A DNA stretch of 64,000 bases from Angiostrongylus vasorum (taxonomy: Eukaryota; Nematoda; Chromadorea; Rhabditida; Metastrongylidae). The position numbers and the translations under genes are program-made. Location of the stretch: NCBI GenBank assembly GCA_018806985.1, contig JADANN010000298.1, forward strand, positions 124,001 to 188,000, in the 5' to 3' direction. Shown here one piece after another: positions 1-11,600 of this stretch. Numbering within the stretch: the stretch's first letter is position 1; every line of letters begins with the position of its first letter. Under the pieces are notes generated by a model that was given only the letters and a program-made list of their open reading frames with translations, searched no databases and was not told the origin of the DNA.

Positions 1-600
1 TGTTAGCACGCATTTATCACAGGACGCGAATACTTTCAATGATGTCATTGTCATTCCGACTATTATTTGAACGTCTGAAATGGAATGATGACTTCACATT
101 CGCATTCGCATTAGTATTGGTGTTTTATTTCTGGTACTTTTTGCAGACTTAGTATTGTCTTTTTTTGGTATTCCAATAGAATATGGATCGGGAATGTACT
201 AAGCGTTTAGGATAGGTTATACAAAGTCGAATTGAATGACAACAGATCAATCCAACGAACCGCAGCGTGGTTTTTTGGTGCAAAGTGAGCCATATACAAT
301 GACTTAAACCTCTAAAAATATGAGCATCCAATTGTTGTCGTTTGTCTGGTTAACAGTCGAGCGCTATGCTGAAACTGATCTGGTTTCCAGTTTATTGTTT
401 GTAATCATATTTACCAATTATTGTGTACACGTGGGCATCGCCGTCTAGGTGTTACGGTAACTGCCTACGGTATTCTTGAACGATGGAGTGTTAGAATTGA
501 ATTAATTTGCATGAATAATTTATGCCCATCGAAGGCAATAACACAGCGCCAAATATGAAAAACAAAGCAAAGCTGTGTTCCCTCCAGATATCTTTCCAGT
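1..600. other. No recognisable feature
   Basis: AT-rich sequence with only short, unsupported reading frames on both strands. I see no similarity to the repeat families that fill the rest of the window. Confidence 0.5.
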
Positions 601-960
601 TACTGATAGGTCTTATAGGGTCAATAACACGGCTGAGAGAAAGGTGAAACGACGGACTCGCATGGGGTGGTGGTGAACACGTTAGCTCGGAAAGGGTAGT
701 GGTGCGTACGAGATTGTGATTTATACCACTTCAGCTTAACTGGGCCCAATGCCGATTTGTGCTTCCCAGACCAATTCCGTTGATGGGTGTTTGCTGATAG
801 CTCCTACAGGTCAATAACACGGCTGAGAGAAAGGAGAAACGAAAGACTTGCATGGTGTGGTGGTGGACGCGTTCGCTTCCGGAAAAGGTATTAGTGCGTT
901 CGTTCCCTACCGCAGACACCAGCGATCCGGCGTTTTGCAAATAGCTCAGCTACACTATGG
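600..960 (+). mobile_element. SINE-2 copy with a partial tandem duplication
   Basis: The block containing 'gctgagagaaagg' and 'gcatgg.gtggtggtg' occurs twice (about 605-715 and about 795-960). The second unit runs on to 'gttttgcaaatagctcagc'. The intervening piece 'cagcttaactgggcccaat' is the 5' part seen in the other SINE-2 copies. Orientation follows the tRNA-like strand of the better preserved copy near 61.4 kb. Both units are diverged and lack an intact B box. Confidence 0.65.
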
Positions 961-2405
961 TTATCATTCCAGTGTTTTTAAACAGGCCAAATCTACATCT
1001 AACGCCTCTTTAGTCCCAAATTTCTGAAATATAAATCATTGCAAGTGGGTATCTATCATTTAAAGCAAATAGATGGTTCTGACTAGTGCAGTGTTTTAAG
1101 TAAAAATGGAAGAACTCTTGGTTTCAACATTGATAACCAAAATGATTGATATGTTATGCGATGAGCATCTCCTTCTACCAAAAAAGCATAAAAATCGTGA
1201 CGTTGAAGGGGAAGGACAAGGACGCAAAAAACAGAGAAAACTTCAGCAAACTGCAAAAAATATTAAAAACAGGGCTACATAGAAAATTCAGTGTCAAAGT
1301 AGAAGGCCATAAGGTTTATTTAAAGTCCGAAAGACAAGTGATGCGTACAGAACGGTAACTAAAACAAGGTTCCAAGCCCTATATTTCATCCCTTCAAAGC
1401 CTACAATTTTCTAGTGTTTATGCGATTGTAGTAAAAGACATAGAATGATGCCCTGTATAGTGACTGAGACTAGGATCCAATCGATAGATGGATTTATAGA
1501 TAAACGTATAAAGTTTGACAGGAACCATCTTATGAATTGTTCTTGGGTACTGAGGAACGCAAAAAAGCAACTAAGTATTACAGAAAATAATTCTTTTGCG
1601 TAAGATTATTCAAACCAATAAAAAGATAAAGTATAAAGTGTTCGCCGTTGACATTCCCTTGAGAATGTGCTACAGATTACATCCCTTTCACTCATTACGG
1701 ACGCGCGCCGTTTAGCGGGGCACTCGTGGCGTAAAAATGGAATACGAGCAATTCTTTGTCGGCTGAGGACTTTGTGGTCTCCCTGACAATAGCAAATAAT
1801 TTTTAATGACTAGTCGACTTTAAAGGTTGCGATCATGACAGGATTGTAGAAGGGACTTTGTCTTATCGTTTCGTGGATGGTATGTAAGCTGCTGTTTACC
1901 ATTTGTTATTGTGATGTATTCTACAAATGCATTGTTGTCAAAACTTGGAAGTATTTTGCACTTACTTTGAGTCTATCTTTGTGTTTTTTGCATCCGCGCG
2001 TTGCATGCAATAGCCGTAATGGTTAGAATGAAAAACAGCACTTAACTGTTAATCAAATCACCGATCAACGAACACTTTAGAAAAGTGATTCCCTGTGAAT
2101 CGTTAAGAATAGGGAATGGCTTTTCTGATCCTACTCATCTCAATTTGATCCGTTTTCGATCAGTTACTGAAGGAACGTACACAGCGCAGTAAAAGAGAAA
2201 CGTTCTGGAACGCACTAAATCGAGAATGGACGCTTTAGTGTCTATATTGGGCGTAATGGGTTAAACACTGTCGAGGTGAATACATGTGTATTTGACTCTA
2301 CTACAATGATTCACGTTGACAAATAAGTGGTTTTATCTATACAAACTGTTTTGATATCAATTTGCGGGCTCCAAAAGGATTGGAAGGACTTGGTTAGCTC
2401 TTGTT
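961..2405. other. No recognisable feature
   Basis: Unique-looking AT-rich sequence. The 70-residue lysine-rich frame near 1146-1358 has no motif and no splice context that I trust. Confidence 0.45.
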
Positions 2406-2475
2406 GCGGTATCGAACCAAAGGTCATCCATTTATTGCACGCACTTCTAGCGATCTGAGCTACGCGCGCTCTATC
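2405..2475 (-). repeat. tRNA-like fossil (SINE head or tRNA pseudogene)
   Basis: On the minus strand an A-box-like 'gtagctcagatcgctagaa' is followed about 40 bases later by a B box, 'tttggttcgataccgc'. The spacing suits a Pol III internal promoter. The acceptor stem and anticodon arm do not pair well, so I do not call a functional tRNA gene. Confidence 0.4.
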
Positions 2476-2481
2476 AAATGA

Positions 2482-2612
2482 GATAATTTACTTAATGCAG
2501 TGTTAAATGTTAAAACACAAGTGAACACTTGATTTAAGCTGAACCTGCTCTATCGAAAGGAATAATTTATTTAATACAATGTTAAATGTTAAAACACAAG
2601 TGGACACTTCTC
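2482..2612. repeat. Two-unit direct repeat (period about 77 bp)
   Basis: 'gttaaatgttaaaacacaag' occurs twice in near-identical context, near 2503 and near 2580, each followed by a 'tg.acactt' ending. The start of the second unit is also diverged-similar to the first. This is a simple local duplication. Confidence 0.7.
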
Positions 2613-2639
2613 TTGAGTGTTATTGGGGTCTTTTGCTTT

Positions 2640-3480
2640 ATATTACTTACTTGAATTTTAGAATGACCTGTCTTCACCAGTACTGTCTGCTCTATTACGT
2701 TCACATTCCTGTCATGCCGAATCGAAGTCCTTGTTCGTGTTCTGCTTTGAGCATGGCGAAATTCGCTAAGCCTGGTCGGTGATCTATAAACCGTTTCCAG
2801 CTGTGGACATGGCTAGTTAGTAGCGCGTTCACCTTTGCATCGTTAGTTCTTCGTGAGCTATATTTTCTTCCAACTTATGCATTGCCTGATCCTTTTCTGC
2901 ACATCGTTAAGCTTATTGACTATCCTCTTTGTTCCGATAGAATTTTTCGGAAACAGAACTATGTCGTCAGCAAAAAAAGATTTTATGAGGACTCGAAATC
3001 ATTACACATGTCATTCTCCTCCCCCTTTTTGTCTCGATCGAGTGACTTCATGATCCACCGTAGCGCACCTACAAGAAGTTCTGCCGTGACAGCTTCTCCT
3101 CGTTGAACTTCTTTTTCTACGTGATTGGTAAGGAGATCGAAAAAGCTGTATTGCGGCAATGCATTTACGTTTAAGGACTGCATTAGATTCAACACTGTCG
3201 AACTATTTTTCGTAATTGCGAAAGAGCTCCTAGTTAGAAGAAGCAGCAAATAGACTCCTTACTTCTTCTATGACTCGAGTACGGTTTGGATGTGATCCAC
3301 GTAACAGAATCTCTGTCAAAATCCGAATTGCTGAATTGGTAATGCCTGCTCCAGAGCCCTTGACATGCGAGTTGGACTTTTATCGTGAACAACATATGGA
3401 GTACATTCAACGACAGGCGATAACTATGAAGATTAACTGCCGTACAAATGTACAGCTTTTCACCTACTCCGGCTCCCACT
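2640..3480 (-). mobile_element. RTE-clade LINE fragment (RT and 3' end), decayed
   Basis: The minus strand reads RT-like pieces in different frames: a 'HIQTV'-type block near 3300, 'LLVGALRWIMKSLDRD' near 3050, then 'FFADDIVLF' (catalytic FADD box of motif C) near 2960. Stops and frameshifts break it throughout. The last part near 2640-2760 resembles the 3' tails of the RTE copies near 22.5 and 56.4 kb only weakly. It abuts a second RTE fragment of opposite orientation. Confidence 0.55.
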
Positions 3481-3499
3481 TCCTCCCTCCCCCACTATA

Positions 3500-4240
3500 T
3501 CCACAGAAAATGGTGTTCGATAAAAACGCTACCATATCGTCGAAGGTATTTAGAGCAGCAATGCAATGTGCAGTGATGTTGTTCGACCGGGACGAGAACA
3601 GCACACGCACTGATGAAATATCTCTATCAAATATTCGTTTCGTGGATGACACCGTCATCTTTTCGAAGAGTACCAGTGAAGCAAAGAACATGCCCAATGA
3701 ACGCAACCAAGGGGGAAAATAGATTGGGCTGCGGTTAAATAGGACGAGAACCCATTCCTTGATGGTCTCATAATCTGAAAGCGAACGAGTCGGACTGGAT
3801 GGTTCTCTTATTATAAAAAGCAGCTCATGCGTGCGCCTTGGACATTTAACGTAGAGAACAATATAAAAGAGGGAAAAAGACAAAAGAATGAGAGCACCAA
3901 AGGCAGCATTCAGAGCCATCAAGGGAGCGACCAATCGGCTAACGGAAGCCAAAACTTCGTGCACGCCTTTCCAGCTCCACAGTCCTCCCAGCACTCTTTT
4001 GTGCAACAGAGACATGGAGTGACACTTCAGCTACGCCAAGAGTTGCGCGCGCTGCCCACAGAGCCCTTGAATGATGTTTTCCAAAATTTAATCGGCAGTG
4101 ACAAGATCCATCCGTAATGCGCAGCTCAGATCTTCAAAATCTATGCCATCTTTAAGATCCAGAATAACACAGGTAGATAGCGATGCATGGATGTTTCGGT
4201 CACATAATAAGAAGAAGAGATGACAAATGAACAGAAGGAA
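3500..4240 (+). mobile_element. RTE-clade LINE fragment (RT motif C to C-terminus), decayed
   Basis: The plus strand reads 'NIRFVDDTVIFSKSTSEA' near 3630-3680, an RT motif C with FVDD in place of FADD. The C-terminal 'connection' region follows in a second frame (about 3830-4115), with residues matching the arginine/alanine-rich part and the 'TVLPAL'-like part of RTE proteins only loosely. At least one stop and one frameshift break it. The long antisense frame at 3464-4015 is a shadow of this. Confidence 0.6.
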
Positions 4241-4640
4241 CAGTGGAGTAGACTCCAATAGAACGCAAACGTCCTTTTGGAAAACTATCCAAACGATAGG
4301 CAGGCGTGTTACTGGCTAGCGTCTCAATCTCTCTCCCGTTCTACGCACCCATTCTCCCTGCGTGCGTGAAACGCAAAGCTCAGAGATTCTCTGCAATGCA
4401 TAAATGGTTGTTGAACCAATCCCGCAACCATGCTGGTTTTCGAGAAGTGAATTTTGAGGGTGCTGAAGTTGAGTGAACGCATCATGCTGCAAAAGACTCC
4501 TCTGTTCCCAATACCCATTACCAATTTTCTTGATCATGAATTAGTAACAGTAGCTGAGGAACTTAGAACTTCGCAGACTTGTAGGAAAATATTTTTTATA
4601 AAAGTCATTTTTTTTCCCCCTTCTTTGTTTTTTTTCAGTG
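4241..4640. other. No recognisable feature
   Basis: No repeat or gene recognised. It may include the worn 3' end of the preceding LINE fragment. Confidence 0.4.
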
Positions 4641-4644
4641 CCAT

Positions 4645-4835
4645 CGACAACCGAGGACGGGATAGCGCAGTGGCTAGTGATGCCGTCGATCAGAAGGAAA
4701 GAAGCTGGTTCAGCATCTTCCCAAAAATTCTCCTACAATCCACGTGGGAACGTCTCGATCCGGCCATTTCCAAGATTGCAAGAAGCATCGACTCGACCAG
4801 CATTCTGCGACATTCATGAAGAAGACGAAATCCTC
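4645..4835 (+). mobile_element. SINE-1B copy
   Basis: A tRNA-like A box, 'gggatagcgcagtggctag', begins the element. 'atccacgtgggaa' and 'gactcgaccagcattc' mark the type-B 3' tail shared with copies near 36.6 and 39.9 kb. The core is more diverged than in those copies. Confidence 0.55.
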
Positions 4836-4861
4836 AAGCACCAGCTGTAACAATACGGGAA

Positions 4862-5312
4862 ATAATCAACATGTATTTAAATTGTTGAGCTTATACGGGG
4901 TTGATATAAGGTTTTTTTCGGTTAACGTTTCGACGTTTTCGTCTTCATCAGAGCCGATGATCCCAGTCGGTGATCGAAAATATGTGAAATGTTCAGAGGC
5001 TACCATGGACGATGAACGCAAGAAAAGAACGCAAGAAGTGCTGGAATCCACTCAATTGATGTGATGACGCCTGATGTAAAAAGTCATCAACGACCGCGCT
5101 GTATGAAAGCCTATCGCTCACCAAGCTTGCCTAATTCAATCAGTGCTCCGCTTTAGAAGGTCCCACTTGATACGACTACAAAAACTCACATCGCCAAGAC
5201 GAACGACTGTGAAGCATCGACTCGGAGCAATCGGGTCTGAAAAAGACGAAGACTTAGAAACGTTATCCGAATAAAAAGCTTATGTAGACCACCTCCGAGC
5301 TTGTCAATGAAG
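4862..5312. mobile_element. Penelope-like terminal repeats in inverted (outward) orientation
   Basis: The left arm (about 4862-4975) and right arm (about 5190-5312) are imperfect reverse complements: 'gttgagcttata...gttaacgtttcga' against '...gaaacgttatccgaataaaaagctt'. Each carries a hammerhead-like core, the left on the minus strand and the right on the plus strand. The right core is degraded ('ctgaaaaagacg', 'agaaacgtt'). About 215 bp of unrecognised sequence lies between the arms. Confidence 0.6.
4920..4955 (-). ncRNA. Hammerhead-ribozyme-like core (PLE terminal repeat)
   Basis: Read on the minus strand: stem I 'GGCU', core 'CUGAUGA', one extra A, stem II GACG/CGUC closed by an AAAA loop, core 'GAAAC', then 'GUU' and 'AACC'. 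The invariant core positions CUGANGA and GAAA are intact. Stem I pairs at 3 of 4 positions. Helix III is reduced to about one pair. Small hammerhead variants of this kind are known from the terminal repeats of Penelope-like elements. Activity here is inference. Confidence 0.6.
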
Positions 5313-7340
5313 GAACTAGAAGTATCTCACTATAAACAGGTTAGAAATAAAATTTTCAGAAAAATTGAACAAAAAATTCAGACTTTCTGAACATTTAACA
5401 CAAGTACGGTAGCACCAAAAACCAACATGTACATGGAAGAAACCATCATTTTCTGCTGGTCGAAGTTCTGCGCTTTCACTTACTTTCCACTTCAAGAAAA
5501 AGAGCGAGCATCTGCGAAAAAACAGCGGAAAAGTGCATTTTCTGTGGACTTCAGAGTGAGTCCTGTTCATTGTCGGCAAAGATCTTCAGATTCTACTGAC
5601 TTTTGTTCGGAATAGTGAGGCTGACGATGAGCTGAGATACACTGGTTTGATGTTGGAACTGGTAGCATTTCCGTGTCATACGCATTGAAATCAATTCGTG
5701 CAGTCATCAATGTGTTAAATATTTGTTTCCGGCTTTGTTTCAGAAAGAGTATGGCACTTAAACGCGTTTTTTTTCCAAACGATTCCTTTCAAATTGCTTT
5801 CCTTACTCTGCCGAGGAAATTTGTAATTCCGCCTGCATAACCTGTTTTATTGACTTTTTTCGTAATGAAGGTGTTCCATTCAAAATGATTAACGATCTAC
5901 TAGTGGAAATGATTGACACTGGTTTCTGGTGACGATCGCACTTTGCCAGAAGACTTGACAAAACGCTAAAATGGAACATACGAATGGTCTTCTTCGTCAA
6001 AAAAGCGTCCAAGGAACTGTAGCCATTGCGGTTGTAAAAGAAAGACATATTTAAAAGAAAGTGAAGCAGATGTTGTTTGAAAAACGCTATGTGCGAATTT
6101 TCTCTGCCGACGTAATATTGAGAGTTGACGTACAATTAGAACAAAAAAAATGCAAAACCTATACGGATTAATTTAATCCTACGAGACTCCATAACGACTG
6201 TGAAGGCTATTCGTTAAGCTTTATTTCTGATGCAGAGATTATGTGATAATTATCTTTGTTTCCAAAGATCATGTAAGCTTATCACTTGATATTTGCAGTA
6301 GATTCTTAGCGCTAATTTTCACGAAATGATAATCACTAGCGTTTTTCGAAATAAGCTCCCCAATAGTTCCAGATATTATGAATTTTCAAGTTTTTGTGTA
6401 TCAACAAAAATAAGCTGATATAGAACTTAAATAATACGCATGAACACAAATAGAAATGCTTATAAAGACAGATACACCAAACACGCATGAGTCATATATG
6501 TCTCTTACATCTCTGACTTGTTAAATGAATATAGTAGTAGTAAGGGGTAGTAAGGTGTAAGAAGTAAGTGGTGTAGACTGTAAATCAACGGACGTTGACG
6601 ATGTTCGTTACTCCATAGATGGTTATATTAACTTTCCACGCTGGTGATTTGAATAATCTGCAACCGAATGCCAAAATTCGACAGATTCTCTTCATTCATC
6701 GATCAGGCACTGTCATTCGCCGTACTTTTTTCAGTTCAATTTTCTAATTTTTCGGATTTTACGATTAAATGCTACAGTTCGCTTTATTTCTTATCGAACA
6801 ATCTACGAGCTTGTTGTGAGCATGTGCTGAAAAGAGAGAATGTGTGTGTTTAGCCTGAAGAAGTTCGTAGAGGAACAGATTCTCTTATAGATGAGCTACA
6901 GCTAAGCCATGCGTCAAACTTCAGTAACTGAACTCCGAGCCAACGTTTCTGGATACCGTTGAAAAATGATTGCAGACTAAAAAGAAAAAGATTTACGGAA
7001 AGGTTTTTTTCTGTAATCGTTAACACTGGCCACGTGGAAAAAACATGTTCTTTGTAGTCACTGCGGAAGAAAGCCTTCTTTTGGAAACTCATCATCTCTC
7101 CTTGATTTTACGCGCTTTTTTTGACCTAGCCCTTCATGTATAATTCTCTAAGAATCATTCTCTTTTTCAATGAAATGAAAGTCGCTTTCCAAAAAGTGAC
7201 CTTAGTGTTAAATGTCGTTGACACGGTGGATTGTAAAAGCGAAAAGGGTTACAATCGTTGTATCAAATCAGTCTATTCATGTTGCCGCGGATTTCTTCAA
7301 TGTAGCTTTAACGATCAAGCTCCTATCTTAGTTAAGCATT
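5313..7340. other. Mostly unrecognised intergenic sequence
   Basis: No gene recognised. About 5370-5450 resembles, in diverged form, stretches near 10690-10770 and 37680-37790, so it is probably one more old dispersed repeat. The remaining frames of up to 110 codons lack motifs. Confidence 0.4.
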
Positions 7341-7358
7341 CAGACGATCTCCATCGAA

Positions 7359-8568
7359 ATGCAACAAGATGTCGTCGTTGGCATCGGCTCTGCAATTGTG
7401 TCAGCCATCGCCTATGGGTCCACATACGTTCCTGTACGATGGTTTGAAGCTGGAGACGGTAAGAATCATTTCAATAATGAAAGTTACTCACTTCGCAACG
7501 TTTATCGATGGCGAGCCACTATGCAGAGATTCATCTCCAACCTGGAAGACGGAAACTGGTACGCAGCTGAACACCTAATGGAAAAATCCCAACCAAGAGT
7601 AATCATCTATGTGCTTTCACCGTGGTTTTGGAAGAAATATTTTTGTTGCGTGGAACTTGCTTCCGTTCCCGCAAGATCTGTAGATTCTCTGTGCTTCGGG
7701 TTAGAATCGCCATAGTATACACGGATCTCTTAGGAACTTAAGAAAAAAAACGCCAACTGCCAGTCAACACCAGTCAGTATTTAACCAAGCAACCAATAAT
7801 ACATTGGCACGAATGGATATCTCATGAACGGCTTGTGTTCAAAGTTTTTTTAAGCAATAAAAGTGATCTAAAAGTTCATTCGAGTCTCCTTTACTGAGTT
7901 TGAAGACTTTCTAGTCTTTCCCTCTTATTTCTATTGCATTTAGGATTATTCTTTCAATGGATGATGTGCATAGGTCAGATGTTATTCGGTGTTATTGTGC
8001 TCAATATTGCTGGTTGGCCGCCAGTATTTCCGTTTGCTATGCTGTCCGGTGTCTTCTTCGCTTCGGGTACAGATTTTTTCTGGGAAGACTTTAACTCCTA
8101 CGGTAAAATTTTAGGATTAACGGCGATCACCCGAAACTACACGCGAACGAATTTTCATAGCAAAAATTATGATAAAAAATCAATTTATTTATTTCACTTA
8201 GTGTTTTCAATTCGATCTATGATTATTTCAAGTTCACTAGCCTACGAACAGCAAAAAAAGTCGGACCGTGATATAAAGAGCAGCGGTTTCATCTATAGTC
8301 AATAAAGTCAGCGAAGTTGTAAGAGAGTCGGGCATTTCTATCCGGAAACGCTGACGAAGAGCAGACCAGCACCACTAATCTCAGCAGCCCTAGAAGGAAC
8401 AATGGGAAACGGAGGATAGAAAGCCTTTGTTCGATCCACATTGATCAGCGACTGTTCATCACTACGATTGGCGAGCACTGAACCATTTGGCAGGCTACTG
8501 CTCATGAGAGAATATTATTTAAGTAACCCAAAAAGATCGACTTTCTATCAACCTTGGTATGATAGACG

Positions 8569-8619
<51 letters not shown>

Positions 8620-11600
8620 TGCTCTTAGGAACTGCCTTTATTTAGCTGGTGCGAGGTTGGTACAGATTTTCTTGGTGATGAGCGTCCCTCGTGAACAGCA
8701 CACAGGTGGTCCAACAGTACGGCTCTGAGAAAGACGAAGTAGCCGAAACGTCATTCATTGAACAAAAACAACAACAACAACAACAAAAAAGAATATATTT
8801 GCAACAAAAAATATCGACCTTCACCAACCTCGCGTCAGCTAAATAAGGGCAGTTCATAAGAACATTATACATGCATACAAATATATATATATACTATCTA
8901 AATATCAGCTAGTTCAAATGAAAATTACTATTAAGACGAGAATCATGTTGTGATCTGCACGACTTCTCGTGGAGACGTGCTTTGGAGTATTCAAGTATGA
9001 AGTGTGAGGAATGAAATATGAATTTAGTTCTAACCTATTCCAATTCCAAAGTTTACTTTCCTATCTGGTCGTTGTTTAAGGCAATGCTCTCACCGTTTAC
9101 ATCATGGATGGAATCGGAATGGCTGTTGGTTCCTTGTTGTGGAACACCATCACATGCGTTGTTGGTTGGGCTGTAACCAGATTCGGTCTACTTGGAAATC
9201 CTCAACAGCTTCCTCATAATAACGTTATGAACATTATTGGTGTTATAATTGTATGCACTGGGTGGGTATGAAAGAAAGGAGAGAACTACGTCTTTTTCTT
9301 TTTTTCACGACGACATTGTCTAGTAACGGTCGAGTAGCCACAGTGATTGCTATTGATCGACTGATGGGTTGAGTGTCTGGCCGTGAATTTTAGCGTTGCT
9401 GTGGTCCTGTAGGGAATTCTATTAGAACTTATTTGTTTCATTATATCAAATTCGACCAGTTTTGAACATATCTCTCCATTATTCAAGTAGGTTCGTATTG
9501 CCAACCCTCTTTTCATTCCAGAGGATTCATTTTCGGAACGATAACTCATCGACCTGTTCAGGTTCGACCGGTACCATGGCAAGAAAAGGTAAGATTTAGA
9601 TTTTGACTTACTATTTACTGCCTACTCTTTTTAGCGGCAGGGTATGCGTTGCGAAATATAACTTTAAGATCAATACAACTAGCTGAGAGACAGGCGAAAC
9701 GAAGGACCCGCATGGTGTGGTGGTGAGCGCGCTACTCCCCGGAAAGGACAATAGCGCGTTCGTTCCCCACCATAGGCACCTGCGGTCCAGAGTTTTGCAA
9801 ATATCTCAGCATCACTAAAGTAAGATTTAGACTTTGAATGGTTTTCAGGTTTGAACAAAAAGTATTTATTCTTCAACATTTGAATTAAACATCTAGTTAC
9901 TATCACTTAATTACTTTAGTTTGAAAAACAATTAAAGGTCATTTAATATTTTTAATTACCTTTACACGTCATTCTTACTAAAAAATACAAACTTATTGAT
10001 TTTGCATCTCTATTCTTAAACAGAATCACTAAAAATATGAAGCTAATCGATCTTTACCATTAACCTTTTTCTCGAGAAAGGTGGTTTTCCAACAGGTGGA
10101 GATAATTACTCGATCAATAGAGCATTTTCTGAGTTCAGAACCTTTTAGATTCATGGAAGAGACATTGCTCTTCCGCATTAGTCGTGTATATTATTTTTGT
10201 ACATTGTATTTTGAAATTTGAAGGTGTTCAAAATTTCAGTTTTTTAATTTCGGAATCCTCCAAACTGTTTATCGTATCATACGTGCTGGGAGGAGCTCCA
10301 GGATGTCGAGCTGCGACGTGCAGAGGGAGGATTCAACCCCCAGCAGGGTCTCTTAAGCTGAGAAGGAGTCCGGCGTTCCCACCAGTAAGCCCAGCTAAGA
10401 GTAAACCAATACCACGATCCACCACCGTTTTGGTATCAAACCAGTCGCATGTTGGAAAGCTCCTTCTGATCCACAAGGATGGTCACTGAATGTACTGGCG
10501 ACCGCCTGGGGCAGACTTTGGCCAAGCTGACCTCGGGACTCCAGGGAACCACAATGGCTAGATCAGTAAGTCTCCGAAACAATGGAAATTGTGCTGAGGC
10601 CCGCATAACCAGTGAAGACGGGCCATCCAAGTACTCAAGAAGTTTCGGAATTTCAATTTCTATTCTCAAAAAAATGGAAAGTGAAACTCGAAAATTTTAA
10701 AGCTTCTAACGCAAGAGAGGTAGCGCCAAATATGAACGATACGTTGGGGAACATCACCATGTCGTGCTAGGAATCTCGTTTTTTCATTTGCTGTTTCATG
10801 TTCGAAATGTGAACCTTGCAAGGGAAAAATGGAAGAAATACATGTTGTGTCCGGCAAAATCAGGATTTCACCGTGGTAAGAAAGGATAGAGGATAAAACT
10901 CTCGGCGTTGATCTACCTTTGAGGGATGCGCCATGCATTTGACTTCATTAAGCATCGTTTGGAAGTGGTTGAATGCATATCTGGCCTTTACAATGACTCG
11001 CGGTGGCCTACCGATGTATCGAGCCAGTGATGCTATCCTCCCAGACAAGTGTGGTACCAATTTGCCAACCTCGGAGGGATGGAAAGCTTGGTGGGCCATG
11101 GGCTCAGGGGTCGATTCCTCGTGTGTGTTGCAGGGCGCCTCCGACCAATGTGCCACACGCACTCTTTTCATCATGGTGAAACAAAATGATATAGTTAAAG
11201 ATATGCGGACTCTAATACTTTTTTATTCCATCTGATAAAATTCTAATACTTTTTATTCCATCTAATAAAAATCACTGTGAGCTGAGCTGTTCTGATTTGT
11301 ATTTGAAAGCAGGCACTAATGTCGCATTGTGTGAGTCAAACAGAAATCACTTAGTCGCCTGTTTGTTAAAGTTTCAAACAGAAAAAAGATCAAGGTGTTT
11401 TCAGGCTCAACGTCGACTATCCTTTAAAGAAAAGGAGACACACGCTTCTAATACGAAGAGAATCACGTGAGTTATAAAATAGATGTAAACATTGTTTGAT
11501 GAAAGAGTAATTGAGCAAGGTGATATGATATAAGAAGGAAGATAAGAGAAGCGATGAAACGAATGCTTCGGTAACTGAAAAATTAGATAGAAGAATGTGT

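Noticed and set aside
2405..2475. Functional tRNA gene
   Set aside because: A and B boxes are present but acceptor and anticodon stems do not pair; better read as a SINE head or tRNA fossil. The same holds near 27.2, 30.05 and 54.75 kb.
3464..4015. 183-codon open frame on the minus strand
   Set aside because: It is the antisense shadow of the plus-strand RTE fragment, whose RT motif lies in the other strand.
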